From Novosphingobium sp. Chol11 (GTDB taxonomy: Bacteria; Pseudomonadota; Alphaproteobacteria; Sphingomonadales; Sphingomonadaceae), in the NCBI RefSeq assembly GCF_945870625.1, contig NZ_CAMBTS010000023.1:1-34902 (forward strand): 34,902 nt of DNA, in the 5' to 3' direction. A model generated the notes under the pieces. That model searched no databases. It was not told where the DNA came from and saw nothing but the letters and a program-made list of their open reading frames with translations. The stretch's first letter is position 1, and every line of letters begins with the position of its first letter. Shown piece after piece: positions 15,511-24,757 of the stretch. The position numbers were made by a program, and so were the translations under genes.

Positions 15511-16461
15511 ATGACCAGTGTGGTTGCCCTTGCGAACAACCGAGAGATGCCCAGCGCGCATCCGATGGATGATATTCCGGTGCGCCGCCTCAAGTTTTCG
15601 GTCGAGGACATTGGCCCGGGCGATGTGCTGTGGAGCCGGACCGATCCCCGGTTTTCGGCATTTCTCAATGGTCTTGGCCTGCATGTGCCGCATTTTGAGC
15701 GGTATCTGTGCCGGGCGCTGGCCAAGGCGCGGCCGCATATCACCGATGCCCGGCTAGGGGCCGATGTCGATGCGATCATCGGGCAAGAGGCGCAGCACGC
15801 CAAGACATTCCTCAAGGTAAACCGGGCGCTGGCGGCGCGCTATCCCAAGGCGGAGAGCTTTGACACGGCGGCAGGTGAGGATTTCCGCAGGCGCGCGGAG
15901 GTGGACGACCTGCGCCGGGCGGTGGGGTTCACGGCGGGCTATGAGACATTCACGTTTCTGGCAGGGCTGATCATCCTCGACAACCATGACCGCTGGTTTG
16001 CCGATGCGCACCCGGTGATGAAGGCGATCTGGGTGTGGCATCAGGTCGAGGAAGTGGAGCACGGCGCGGTTGCGTTCGAAGTGTGGCAGCATCTCTATCC
16101 GGGGCAGGAAGCTTATCGCCGCCGGATGATCGTGGAGGCGCTGGTGCATATCGCGGCGGAAACGGCGCGGGCCTATTGGCACATGGCGCGCGTTGAGGGT
16201 TGGATTCGCGGGCCTTTGACCGCTGTTCGCGAGGTGGGATATTGCTTTGGCATGCTGGGCCGCCTGCTGTGGCGCGCGCTGCCGGTGTTTCGCAAAAGCT
16301 ATCACCCGCGCCGCCATCCGCTGGTCAATCATGCGCAGAATCCCATTCAGGTCGCGTGGCGGCGGTATTTCCTGAACGAGGGCGATGTGCTCAAGCTGGA
16401 TCACGCACGGATGGCGCGGATGATGGGCATCGCCGACGAAGCGAGCGTCCATGCAGCCTGA
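15511..16461 (+). CDS. PF10118-type protein with diiron-like carboxylate pattern
   Basis: The 316-residue protein matches the so-called predicted metal-dependent hydrolase family (PF10118/COG3687). Its helices place Glu63 (HFERYL), Glu93 and His96 (GQEAQHAKTF), Glu145 (GYETFTF), and Glu181 and His184 (VEEVEHGAVAFEVW). That E, ExxH, E, ExxH order is the pattern of ferritin-like diiron oxygenases. The annotation hydrolase is therefore historical, and an oxidase or oxygenase activity is at least as plausible; this is inference. The ATG at 15511 is used; the frame is open from 15427 but the extra 28 residues are unlike the family. The next gene starts inside this one (11-base overlap), indicating coupled expression with a styrene-oxide-isomerase-like membrane protein. 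Confidence 0.85.
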   Translation: MTSVVALANNREMPSAHPMDDIPVRRLKFSVEDIGPGDVLWSRTDPRFSAFLNGLGLHVPHFERYLCRALAKARPHITDARLGADVDAIIGQEAQHAKTFLKVNRALAARYPKAESFDTAAGEDFRRRAEVDDLRRAVGFTAGYETFTFLAGLIILDNHDRWFADAHPVMKAIWVWHQVEEVEHGAVAFEVWQHLYPGQEAYRRRMIVEALVHIAAETARAYWHMARVEGWIRGPLTAVREVGYCFGMLGRLLWRALPVFRKSYHPRRHPLVNHAQNPIQVAWRRYFLNEGDVLKLDHARMARMMGIADEASVHAA

Positions 16462-16927
16462 GGCCTGGTTGCTCGTGCGGCATGGGCTGGCGGCGCTCCT
16501 GGTTGCGCTGATCTGCGGCTTTGGGCTCGTCTGGGCGCTGATCGGCGGTGTGTCGCTTTCGCCGCTTCCGGTGTTTTTCGAATGGGCGATACCCGGCACG
16601 ATGGCGGGCTGGCGCACGCTGCACATCGGCATGCTTACCAACGGCATTATGGCCATCGCGCTTGGTCTGGTTTTGAACAAGGTCGGTTTGCCCGCACCGC
16701 GCAAGCGCTTCGTGGCGCTTGGCACGATCATCGCCATCTGGGGCAACTTCGCGTTCTATTTCTTCGGTATGTTTGCGGCCAATCGAGGGCTGACCATGGG
16801 CGCGAATGCCCAAGGGCCAGCGAGCCTTGCGGGCGCGCTGGCCTTTGTGCCCGCGATCATCGGCGCGATCACGCTGATGGCGGCGGTCTGGGTGCTGCTC
16901 GGCGCGAAGGGTTCTGAACCGGAATAG
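16451..16927 (+). CDS. Styrene-oxide isomerase-like membrane protein
   Basis: The 158-residue protein has four transmembrane helices and resembles StyC, the heme-b enzyme that converts styrene oxide to phenylacetaldehyde by a Meinwald rearrangement. Shared features are HG at residues 11-12, LHIGMLTNGIM (His58, Asn64), GNFAFYFFGMFAANRGLTMG (Tyr103) and the following NAQGP. As I recall the family structure, His58 ligates heme and Tyr103 and Asn64 sit at the epoxide, and the numbering here coincides. No other styrene genes (styAB, styD) are nearby. Its start overlaps the PF10118 gene by 11 bases. Both proteins may therefore act in sequence, oxygenation followed by epoxide isomerisation. The activity is untested; a sequence-related transporter-like or housekeeping role remains possible. 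Confidence 0.8.
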   Translation: MQPEAWLLVRHGLAALLVALICGFGLVWALIGGVSLSPLPVFFEWAIPGTMAGWRTLHIGMLTNGIMAIALGLVLNKVGLPAPRKRFVALGTIIAIWGNFAFYFFGMFAANRGLTMGANAQGPASLAGALAFVPAIIGAITLMAAVWVLLGAKGSEPE

Positions 16928-16938
16928 ACAGCGCCTCC

Positions 16939-17541
16939 TCAGCGCTCGGTTTCTTCCGCTTCGTGGTCGTCGGTTTCGTCTTCCTCGTTGTCTTCTTCCA
17001 GCTCTTCCTCGTCATCAGCGGCTTCGAGCGCGTCGATCAGCGCCTGAGTGAAGGCGGGGATATCTTCGGGTTTGCGGCTGGTGATGAGGTTGCCGTCGAT
17101 GGCCACTTCCTGATCGACCACGTCGGCCCCGGCGTTTTCAAGGTCGGTGAGGATCGAGGGCCAGCCGGTGACGGTGCGGCCATCGACGATCTCGGCCTCG
17201 ATCAGCAGCCATGGCGCGTGGCAGATCGCGGCGATCGGCTTGTTCGCTGCATCGAAATCCTCGATGAGTTCGATCACGCGCTGGTCCATGCGCAGCACAT
17301 CGGGGTTCATCTGCCCGCCGGGGAGCAGGAGGGCATGAAATTCGTCTTCCGAGACGTCTTCGATATCGGCGTCGACCGTGACCGAAAGGCCCCATTCGCC
17401 GTGGTTCCAGCCTTTGATCTTGCCAGAAGACGGGCTGGCGACGACAGTTTCATACCCGGCGACATCGAGCAGTTTTTTGGGCTCGATCAGCTCGGATTGC
17501 TCGAAGCCGTCGGTCGCGATGATGAGGACGCGTTTGGCCAT
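16939..17541 (-). CDS. DJ-1/PfpI family protein with acidic C-terminal tail
   Basis: The 200-residue protein belongs to the class I glutamine amidotransferase-like DJ-1/PfpI group (deglycase/chaperone/protease-like, clan C56). The nucleophile elbow is [10 protein letters not shown], with Cys at about residue 105. The conserved glutamate that lowers its pKa lies in the first turn (TDGFEQSEL). [11 protein letters not shown] forms the glycine-rich loop. The last 28 residues are almost entirely Asp/Glu ([23 protein letters not shown]), which most relatives lack. The start ATG is at 17539-17541 with GGAGA upstream. It is convergent with the isomerase-like gene and divergent from parC. Confidence 0.9.
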   Translation of the reverse strand: MAKRVLIIATDGFEQSELIEPKKLLDVAGYETVVASPSSGKIKGWNHGEWGLSVTVDADIEDVSEDEFHALLLPGGQMNPDVLRMDQRVIELIEDFDAANKPIAAICHAPWLLIEAEIVDGRTVTGWPSILTDLENAGADVVDQEVAIDGNLITSRKPEDIPAFTQALIDALEAADDEEELEEDNEEDETDDHEAEETER

Positions 17542-17651
17542 GGGAAAATCTCCTGCGGGTTTGCGGGGATGCGCAGGGACATAATGAACGGTGGACGTTA
17601 CAGTTCCGAAGGTTTCGCTCGCTTCGCCGGATTGCTAGGGCAGATGGCACC

Positions 17652-19937
17652 ATGACCACCGAAACAACCGAGCCCGATCCGTTTGATGCGATTGTCGATG
17701 CGCACTTCGATAGCGCGCTGTCGGAGCGCTACCTTGTTTATGCGCTGTCGACGATCACCGCGCGCTCGCTTCCCGATCTGCGCGACGGGCTGAAGCCGGT
17801 GCACCGCCGCCTGCTCTGGGCGATGCGGCAATTGAAGCTCGATGCCACCGGCGCGTTCAAGAAATCGGCGCGCGTGGTCGGCGATGTGATCGGCAAATAT
17901 CACCCGCATGGCGATGCCTCGGTCTATGATGCGATGGTGCGCTTGGCGCAGGATTTCGCGCTGCGCTATCCGCTGGTCGAGGGGCAGGGCAATTTCGGCA
18001 ACATCGACGGCGATAATGCGGCGGCTTATCGCTATACCGAAGCGCGCCTGACGCGCACCGCGATGCGGCTGATGGCCGGGCTGGAAGACGGCACGGTCGA
18101 ATTTCATCCGACCTATAATGGCGAGGAAGAAGAGCCCGAAATCTTCCCCGGCCTGTTTCCCAATCTGCTGGCCAATGGATCGAGCGGGATCGCGGTGGGC
18201 ATGGCCACCAATATCCCGAGCCACAATGTGGCCGAAATTGTCGATGCCACGCTGCTCTTGATCGACAACCCGGCGGTGACGCACGGTGAGCTGATGGAAG
18301 TGTTTCACGGGCCGGACTTGCCCACCGGCGGGCTGGTGGTCGATAGCAAGGCAGCGATCAGCGCGGCTTACGAGAGCGGCAAGGGCGCGATCCGGGTGCG
18401 CGGGCGCTTTTCCACCGGCAAGGACGCCGCCGGCGTGTGGGAAGAGACCGGCATCGAAAAGCTGGGCGGCGGGCAATGGCAGCTGGTGCTGACCGAGATC
18501 CCCTACATGATCCAGAAGGGCAAGCTGATCGAGCAGATCGCCGCGCTGATCGGCGACAAGAAGCTGCCGATCCTCGAAGATGTGCGCGATGAAAGCGACG
18601 AGGCGATCCGCATCGTGCTGGTGCCCAAGAGCCGCAATGTCGATCCCGAATTGCTGAAAGAATCGCTCTATCGGCTGACCGATCTGGAAACGCGCTTCGG
18701 GCTCAATCTCAATGTGCTCGATGCGCGGCGCACGCCGGGCGTGCTTGGCCTGAAACTGATGCTGCAGGAATGGGTGATCGCGCAGATCGACATTCTGCTG
18801 CGCCGCTCGCGCCACCGGCTGGAGAAGATCGCCGCGCGGCTGGAGCTGCTCGATGGCTATATCATCGCTTACCTCAATCTCGACCGGATCATCGAGATCA
18901 TTCGCACCGAGGACGAGCCCAAGCCAACGATGATGGCCGAGTTCGGCCTCAACGACCGGCAGGCCGAGGCGATTCTCAACATGCGGCTGCGCTCGTTGCG
19001 CAAGCTGGAGGAGATGGAACTGCGCAAGGAGCGCGATGGGCTGCTGGCGGAGAAGGACGAACTCGACAAGCTGATCGAGAGCCCGCAATTGCAGCGCAAG
19101 CGGCTGAAGAAAGACCTGAACGCGCTGCGCAAGGAATATGCCGAGACCACGCCGCTGGGCCGGCGCCGCACCACGATCGCCGAAGCCGCGCCGACGCGCG
19201 AGTTCAATATGGACGCGATGATCGAGAAGGAGCCGGTGACGGTGATCCTCTCGCAGCGCGGCTGGATCCGCGCGGCGCGGGGGCATTTGCCTTTGGATGG
19301 GGATTTCAAGTTCAAGGAAGGCGATGGCCCGGCCTTTGCGCTCCACGCGCAGACCACCGACAAGCTGCTGGTCGCGGTCGGCAATGGGCGGTTTTACACG
19401 CTGGGCGCGGACAAGCTGCCCGGCGCGCGCGGCTTTGGGGAGCCGATGCGCACGATGATCGACATCGATCCCGATGCCCATGTCGTCGCGCTGCTGATCT
19501 ACCAGCCCGGCGGGCAATTGCTGCTTGCGGCCGATAACGGGCGCGGCTTTGCCGCCGAGATGGACGAATTGCTCGCCGAAACGCGCAAAGGGCGCGGCGT
19601 GGCCTCGATCAAGCCGGGGGGCAAGCTGATCGTGGTGCGCGAGATCGCGCCTGAGCATGATCATGTCGCGGTGATCGGCGATAACCGCAAGCTGCTCGTT
19701 TTTGCGCTGAGCGAAGTGCCGGTGCTGGCCAAAGGGCAAGGTGTGGCCTTGCAGCGCTACAAGGATGGCGGCATGGCCGATGCAGTGACCTTGCGGCTGG
19801 AAGATGGCCTCTCGTGGGCGATGGGCGGCGACAGCGGCCGCACTCGCTCCGAGAAGGATCTGCAGGCATGGAAAGCCGCGCGCGGGGCGGCGGGGCGCTT
19901 GCCGCCCAGCGGCTTTCCCCGCGACAACAAGTTTTGA
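17652..19937 (+). CDS. parC: DNA topoisomerase IV subunit A
   Basis: ParC is the DNA-cleaving subunit of topoisomerase IV, which decatenates replicated chromosomes with ParE. The 761-residue product has the usual opening [32 protein letters not shown] in substance, the DNA-gate motif [10 protein letters not shown], and the active-site tyrosine Tyr128 in YRYTEARLT. The [12 protein letters not shown] tower segment and a C-terminal beta-propeller-like region (from about 495) follow. Compared with E. coli ParC, Ser80 is Ala89 and Glu84 is Asp93 in the quinolone-binding helix. It resembles alphaproteobacterial ParC rather than GyrA because no GyrA box is visible. The start ATG 17652 lies 110 bases from the divergent DJ-1 gene; parE is not in the window. 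Confidence 0.94.
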   Translation: MTTETTEPDPFDAIVDAHFDSALSERYLVYALSTITARSLPDLRDGLKPVHRRLLWAMRQLKLDATGAFKKSARVVGDVIGKYHPHGDASVYDAMVRLAQDFALRYPLVEGQGNFGNIDGDNAAAYRYTEARLTRTAMRLMAGLEDGTVEFHPTYNGEEEEPEIFPGLFPNLLANGSSGIAVGMATNIPSHNVAEIVDATLLLIDNPAVTHGELMEVFHGPDLPTGGLVVDSKAAISAAYESGKGAIRVRGRFSTGKDAAGVWEETGIEKLGGGQWQLVLTEIPYMIQKGKLIEQIAALIGDKKLPILEDVRDESDEAIRIVLVPKSRNVDPELLKESLYRLTDLETRFGLNLNVLDARRTPGVLGLKLMLQEWVIAQIDILLRRSRHRLEKIAARLELLDGYIIAYLNLDRIIEIIRTEDEPKPTMMAEFGLNDRQAEAILNMRLRSLRKLEEMELRKERDGLLAEKDELDKLIESPQLQRKRLKKDLNALRKEYAETTPLGRRRTTIAEAAPTREFNMDAMIEKEPVTVILSQRGWIRAARGHLPLDGDFKFKEGDGPAFALHAQTTDKLLVAVGNGRFYTLGADKLPGARGFGEPMRTMIDIDPDAHVVALLIYQPGGQLLLAADNGRGFAAEMDELLAETRKGRGVASIKPGGKLIVVREIAPEHDHVAVIGDNRKLLVFALSEVPVLAKGQGVALQRYKDGGMADAVTLRLEDGLSWAMGGDSGRTRSEKDLQAWKAARGAAGRLPPSGFPRDNKF

Positions 19938-19952
19938 ACACAGGGGGACAGG

Positions 19953-20720
19953 ATGGCAGACAGGCAACTTGAAGGACGCATCGCGCTGATCACCGGCGCA
20001 TCATCGGGGCTGGGCGTGCATTTTGCGCGGCTTTATGCAGCGGCAGGCGCGGCGGTGGTGATCGGGGCGCGGCGCGCCGAGCGCGTTGCCGATCTGGCGG
20101 CCGAGATCGAAGCGGGCGGCGGACGCGCGCTGGCGGTGTCGCTCGATGTGACCGACGAGGCATCGATCATCGCCGCGTTCGATGCGGCCGAGGCGAAGTT
20201 TGGCGCGCCCGATGTGGTGGTTGCCAATGCCGGGATCGTGATTCCGGGCCGCGCGGTCGATCTTGCCGCCGACCATATTCGCAGCGTGATCGATACGAAC
20301 TTCATCGGCGTGTACCTCACCGCGCGCGAAGGGGCGCGGCGGATGATGGCGGCGGGTTCGAAAGAAAGCGAGCGCGGGCGGATCATCCTGATCGGCTCGA
20401 TCACCGCCGAGATGACCGGACAGGGCGATGCGGCCTATGCCTCCAGCAAGGCGGGCGTGGCGCATCTTGGCCGTCAGCTGGCGCAGGAATGGGTGCGCCA
20501 GGGGATCAATGTCAATGTGATCCAGCCGGGCTATATCCGCACCGAGATCGGCGGGGAATGGTTCGATACCGATGGCGGCAAAGCGCAGATCGCGGGCTGG
20601 CATCGCCGCCGGTTGACCAACATCACCGCGCTCGATCCGCTGATGCTGTTCTTCGCGTCCGACGCTTCGCGCCAGACAACCGGCGCGCATATCTCGGTGG
20701 ATGACGGGCAGAGTTTGTAG
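19953..20720 (+). CDS. Short-chain dehydrogenase/reductase (SDR)
   Basis: A 255-residue classical SDR with the NAD(P)-binding motif TGASSGLG (residues 14-21), VVANAGIV, and the catalytic Ser/Tyr/Lys (SITAEMTGQGDAAYASSKAG). The sequence IQPGYIRTEIGG follows the active site. GARRAER after the second strand suggests an NADP preference (Arg after the second strand); this is inference. The alcohol or ketone substrate is unknown. The ribosome-binding site GGGGGACAGG precedes ATG 19953, which is 15 bases after parC, but the pairing looks incidental. The gene is convergent with the dsbD-like gene across an inverted REP-like pair. Confidence 0.92.
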   Translation: MADRQLEGRIALITGASSGLGVHFARLYAAAGAAVVIGARRAERVADLAAEIEAGGGRALAVSLDVTDEASIIAAFDAAEAKFGAPDVVVANAGIVIPGRAVDLAADHIRSVIDTNFIGVYLTAREGARRMMAAGSKESERGRIILIGSITAEMTGQGDAAYASSKAGVAHLGRQLAQEWVRQGINVNVIQPGYIRTEIGGEWFDTDGGKAQIAGWHRRRLTNITALDPLMLFFASDASRQTTGAHISVDDGQSL

Positions 20721-20731
20721 GAAAGCCCTCC

Positions 20732-20816
20732 GCGCCCCGGCGTAGGCCGGGGCCTCAGGCCCGCTGGCGCGACGCGGTGTTTGTCCTGACTGGGGCCCAA
20801 GCCTTTGCCGGGGCGC
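20732..20816. repeat. Inverted REP-like pair between convergent genes
   Basis: Left unit 20732-20758 and right unit 20790-20816 are reverse complements at 22 of 27 positions. The left unit itself forms an eight-base stem (GCCCCGGC, GTAG loop, GCCGGGGC). The pair fills the 99-base gap between the SDR and DsbD-like stops. The CCCCGG-GTAGG-CCGGGG type of palindrome is frequent between genes in sphingomonads as I remember it. It may act as a transcription or mRNA-end element. Confidence 0.75.
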
Positions 20817-20819
20817 AGT

Positions 20820-22886
20820 TCATTTCGCCCCCGGCAATCCCGCCAGCATCTCAGCGCTGAGCACTTGGGGCAGCTTTTGCGGGGTGCTCGCGCCTGCTGG
20901 ATACCACAAGTAAAGCGGCACGCCTGCCGCCTCCTGCGCCGAGAGGAAGCGGGTGATTGTGGGGTCGCGGCGGGTCCAGTCGCCTACCAGCACGGTCACG
21001 CCCGCCTTGCGGAACGCATCGAGCGTGGTCTGGCGCTCGATCGCCACGCTTTCGTTGACCTTGCAGGTGAGGCACCAGTCGGCGGTGAAATAGGCGAAGA
21101 CCGGCTTGCCCGATTTCTGCGCCTGCGCCAGCGCGGCTTCGCTGAACGGCTTGGCATCGAGCAGCCCGGCATCGAGCGCGCTGCCTGCGCTGGCAAGGCG
21201 CGGCGCGCCGACCAGCGCCAGCGCCGAAAGCGCCAGTGCACCCGGCACGGCCCAGCGCGCGGTGCCAAGGCCCTGGCGCTGCGCACGCCCGATGGCGATG
21301 AGCAGGACGACGACGGCGAGGGCCAGCGCCACTGCTGCGCCCGCATACGCCGCGCCGCCCAGCCGCCATGCCAGCCAGACCAGCGCCGCCGCGGTAAGCG
21401 CCATCGGCACCGCCATCAGCGTGCGAAACCGCGCCATCCATGGCCCCGGACGCGGCAACAGTTTGCGCAAAGGTGGCACGAAGCCCAGCAGCAGGAACGG
21501 CAGAGCAAGGCCAAGCCCCAGCGCGGCAAACACCGCCAGCGCCGCCCATGTCGGCAAGACGAGCGCCGCGCCGACGGCAGCGGCCATGAACGGCCCGGTG
21601 CAGGGGGTGGCGACGAACGCCGCAAGCAGGCCGGTGCCGAACGCGCCGGTCCAGCCGCCCTGCTTTTCGCCGGTGCTTTCGAGCGAGAGCCCCGGCAGTT
21701 CGAACAACCCGGCGAAATTGGCAGTGATGGCGACGGCGAGCAGCAGCAGCAGGGCGACCACGCCGGGGTCTTGCAACTGAAACGCCCAGCCCACTTCCTC
21801 GCCCGCCGCGCGAAGGCCGAGCATCGCCCCGCCCAGCGCAAGGCAGGCGAGCATGACCCCGGCGGTATAGGCCAGCCCTTCGATATGCGCGTTGTGGGTA
21901 TTGCCGCGCGCTAGAGCGAGCGCTTTCAGGCTGAGGATCGGAAACACGCAGGGCATGACATTGAGAATGAGGCCGCCGGCAAGCGCGCCGAGCACGGCGA
22001 GCGCGAGCGTAGCCAGCGAGAACGGCGCAGGCGCATTGCTGCCGATCGGCGCGCCATCGGCGGGCACCGGCCCGGCCTTGGCGGTGAAGGTGATCCCGCT
22101 CGCGCCTGCGCCCAGCGACAGTACGCCCGAAATCAGCGTGGGCTGTTCGGGCGAAGCCACCTGGCTGCGCGCCAGCGTGATGATCAGGTTGTCGCCGTTG
22201 CGGCTGAATGTTTGCGGCGCGGCATAATCGGCGACACCTTGCGACGCGACGAAGAAATGCGGGTTTGCTATGCTGGCACTGGCAGGAAAGGGCACCGCGA
22301 TCCGCAGGCCCTTGGCAGTGGCTTCAAATCTGGCCGATTGATCGAGCACGGCGGGCAAGGCTGCGCGCCACGCGCCAAAGCGCGCGTCCGCCGCGCCGCT
22401 GCCCACCGTAACCGTGCCCGCGAGCGTTGCCTGTTCGGGGACGCAGATCACATCGGTGCAAGCCAGCCAATTGGCCTTCGCGGTTAGCGGGATCGTGGTT
22501 CCGGGCCGGGCGTCCGCCGGCAGCGTGAACGGCACGAGCATGGCATAGTCGTGCTCGTAGATATGGTTCATCAGCCCGGCCATAAGTAGCGTCTGCGGAA
22601 CCGGGAATTCGAGCGCACCGATCTTTGCGCCCCCCGGCAGCTTCCATTCGAGCGCAATGGGAAAGCCTGCATCGCCCGGATTCGACCAGTAACCGTGCCA
22701 GCGCTTGTCCGGCTGCATCAAGACCGCCAGCGTGATGGTTTCGCCGGCCAGCGCGGGCCGCTCGGCCGCGAGCGAGGCGCGGATGTGCTGCGCCGAAGCG
22801 GGCGCTGCGAAGAAACCGAGCGCCAGCCACACTCCGGTAACAATCGCGGTCAATCTTCGCCAAGATCGCATCATCGATGAACCCAT
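20820..22886 (-). CDS. DsbD-type thiol:disulfide interchange protein
   Basis: DsbD proteins pass electrons from cytoplasmic thioredoxin across the inner membrane to periplasmic partners. The 688-residue product has a signal peptide (about 1-32, ending ASA). An N-terminal immunoglobulin-like alpha domain carries the cysteine pair Cys143/Cys148 (WLACTDVICVPEQ). A multi-helix CcdA-like membrane domain has redox cysteines in LNVMPCVFPILSLKAL and ATPCTGPFMAAAVG. The periplasmic thioredoxin domain has the active site WCLTCK (Cys605, Cys608). All cysteine pairs needed for the relay are present. Start choice is uncertain: ATG 22886, 22874 and 22871 all fit and no strong ribosome-binding site separates them. 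The branch could be ScsB or DsbD; dsbC/G partners are not in the window. Confidence 0.9.
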   Translation of the reverse strand: MGSSMMRSWRRLTAIVTGVWLALGFFAAPASAQHIRASLAAERPALAGETITLAVLMQPDKRWHGYWSNPGDAGFPIALEWKLPGGAKIGALEFPVPQTLLMAGLMNHIYEHDYAMLVPFTLPADARPGTTIPLTAKANWLACTDVICVPEQATLAGTVTVGSGAADARFGAWRAALPAVLDQSARFEATAKGLRIAVPFPASASIANPHFFVASQGVADYAAPQTFSRNGDNLIITLARSQVASPEQPTLISGVLSLGAGASGITFTAKAGPVPADGAPIGSNAPAPFSLATLALAVLGALAGGLILNVMPCVFPILSLKALALARGNTHNAHIEGLAYTAGVMLACLALGGAMLGLRAAGEEVGWAFQLQDPGVVALLLLLAVAITANFAGLFELPGLSLESTGEKQGGWTGAFGTGLLAAFVATPCTGPFMAAAVGAALVLPTWAALAVFAALGLGLALPFLLLGFVPPLRKLLPRPGPWMARFRTLMAVPMALTAAALVWLAWRLGGAAYAGAAVALALAVVVLLIAIGRAQRQGLGTARWAVPGALALSALALVGAPRLASAGSALDAGLLDAKPFSEAALAQAQKSGKPVFAYFTADWCLTCKVNESVAIERQTTLDAFRKAGVTVLVGDWTRRDPTITRFLSAQEAAGVPLYLWYPAGASTPQKLPQVLSAEMLAGLPGAK

Positions 22887-23044
22887 AACCCTTCGTCTTG
22901 CGCGTGATCGAAAAAAATCACCGGTGGCCCCGCCGCTTTTGCGGGCTCCCCCTTGCACCGCGCGCGCTGCAAGATCACACCAATCCCTAAGCTTGCTTGG
23001 GGACCAAGTCTATCGGTTGCCCTCAGCCAAACGGAGCCTTCTTT

Positions 23045-24757
23045 ATGCCCATTCGCGCTAAAGCTACATTGCTTGCCGCCGCTCTTGCTGCGTCGCTTGC
23101 GGTTCCTGCCGCCTTTGCCCAGAGCGCAGCCCGGCCCGCTGCGGGCTCTGCTGCAGAACCCGCAACTGTGCCTCCCAAAGGCGCACCACGGCTGATTGTG
23201 GCAATTGCGGTGGATCAGTTTTCGGCGGATCTGTTTGCGCAGTACCGTTCGCATTACACCGGCGGCCTGGCGCGGCTGGCCAGCGGCGCGGTGTTTCCTT
23301 CAGGCTATCAATCGCACGCGGCGAGCGAAACCTGCCCGGGACATTCGACGATCATGACCGGGATGCGCCCGGCGCGCACCGGGGTGATCGCCAACAACTG
23401 GATCGACCAATCGGTCGATCGGCCCAAGAAGGTGGTCTATTGCGCCGAGGATGTGACCAAGACGGCCGCTGACCCTAAAGATTATGTCGCTTCGGTCGGC
23501 CATCTGCTGGTGCCCACATTGGGCGAGCGGATCAAGACCGCCATGCCTGCCAGCCGCAATGTCGCGGTAGCGGGCAAAGATCGCGGCGCGCTGATGATGG
23601 GCGGCCATGTGCTGGATGAGGTCTATTGGTGGAAGGGCCGCGGCTTTGCCTCGCTCGAAGGGCGGCCGCTGGCGGCAGCGGCGGTGAACCAGAACAAGGC
23701 GCTTGGGACCATGCTGGCCAGCGGCGCGCCGGCGATGGCGCTGCCCGCGGGGTGCGCGCCGCAAGACCGGGCCGTGTCTGTGGCAACCGCCAATGGCGCC
23801 AGCAGCTTCACCGTTGGAACCGGCCGGTTTGCGCTGGCACCGGGCGAAGGCGCCGCGTTTCGGGCCTCGCCCCGGCTAGACCGGGCGACGCTCGACCTCG
23901 CTGCCGAACTGGTGCGCGCGATGAAGCTGGGCAAGGGGGCTGTGCCCGATGTGCTCTCGGTCAGCCTTTCGGCCACAGATTATGTCGGCCATGCCTTCGG
24001 CACCGCAGGCGCGGAAATGTGCATCCATATGCATCAACTCGATGCGGCGCTGGGGGATTTCCTGAAGGCGCTTGATGCCGAGAAGATTGACTATGCCGTG
24101 GTGCTGACCGCCGACCATGGCGGGTTCGATCTGCCCGAGCGGCTGGGCGCGCAGGCGCTGCCTGCGGCGCAGCGGGCGGGCGCGGCGCTTTTGCCCGAAG
24201 CGCTTAGCGCAGTGGTCGCGGCCCAAACCGGGGTCGAACCCAAAGGGCTGATCCTGTCAGACGGCGCGGGCGGCGACTATTGGGTGCGCCGCGATCTCAG
24301 CCCCGAGCAGAAAAGCAAGGTTGTCGCCGCGGCCAGAGCCGAACTGGCGCGCCATCCTCAGGTCGCCGCGACGCTCTCTGCCGGTGAACTCGCCGCGATG
24401 CCCATGCCGAGCGGGTCGCCCGAAACCTGGACCCTTGCGCAGCGCGCGCGGGCATCGTTTTATGCGCCGCGTTCGGGCGATTTCTATGTGATGCTGGCGC
24501 GCGGCGTGGTGCCGATCCCGTCGCCAGGGCCGGGTTATGTCGCCACACATGGCTCGCCATGGGATTATGATCGGCGTGTGCCAATGCTGTTCTGGCGCGC
24601 GGGGATGGCCGGGTTCGAGCAGCCATCGCCCGTTGAGACGGTGGACATCGCGCCCACGCTTGCCGCATGGATCGGTCTTGCGGTGCCGGGCGGCACTTTC
24701 GATGGCCGCTGCCTCGATATGGATAGCGGACCGGGGGATACTTGCGGGACGAAATGA
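23045..24757 (+). CDS. Periplasmic alkaline phosphatase (PafA-type)
   Basis: The 570-residue protein has a signal peptide (MPIRAKATLLAAALAASLAV, cleavage near residue 25) and belongs to the threonine-nucleophile alkaline phosphatase/phosphodiesterase superfamily. Zinc ligands and nucleophile are placed in IAVDQFS (Asp57), SETCPGHSTIMTG (Thr96 with His100), LSATDYVGHAFG (Asp, His), LTADHGGFD (Asp, His) and VATHGSPWDYD (His). This matches PafA-type phosphate monoesterases, which are active without Mg2+. The expected role is release of phosphate from organic esters in the periplasm. The ribosome-binding site GGAG at 23033-23036 supports ATG 23045. It is divergent from the dsbD-like gene, and its stop overlaps the next start. 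No Pho-box was recognised. Confidence 0.87.
   Translation: MPIRAKATLLAAALAASLAVPAAFAQSAARPAAGSAAEPATVPPKGAPRLIVAIAVDQFSADLFAQYRSHYTGGLARLASGAVFPSGYQSHAASETCPGHSTIMTGMRPARTGVIANNWIDQSVDRPKKVVYCAEDVTKTAADPKDYVASVGHLLVPTLGERIKTAMPASRNVAVAGKDRGALMMGGHVLDEVYWWKGRGFASLEGRPLAAAAVNQNKALGTMLASGAPAMALPAGCAPQDRAVSVATANGASSFTVGTGRFALAPGEGAAFRASPRLDRATLDLAAELVRAMKLGKGAVPDVLSVSLSATDYVGHAFGTAGAEMCIHMHQLDAALGDFLKALDAEKIDYAVVLTADHGGFDLPERLGAQALPAAQRAGAALLPEALSAVVAAQTGVEPKGLILSDGAGGDYWVRRDLSPEQKSKVVAAARAELARHPQVAATLSAGELAAMPMPSGSPETWTLAQRARASFYAPRSGDFYVMLARGVVPIPSPGPGYVATHGSPWDYDRRVPMLFWRAGMAGFEQPSPVETVDIAPTLAAWIGLAVPGGTFDGRCLDMDSGPGDTCGTK

Noticed and set aside
17598..19967. 789-codon open frame on the minus strand
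   Set aside because: It is antisense to parC, Arg/His-rich, has no motif, and is the usual GC-bias shadow of a real gene.
20805..21914. 369-codon Arg/Gln-rich plus-strand frame
   Set aside because: It is antisense to the DsbD-type gene, whose cysteine motifs are intact.
22997..23044. Longer N-terminus for the PafA-type phosphatase
   Set aside because: It would place residues before the signal peptide, and the ribosome-binding site GGAG supports ATG 23045.
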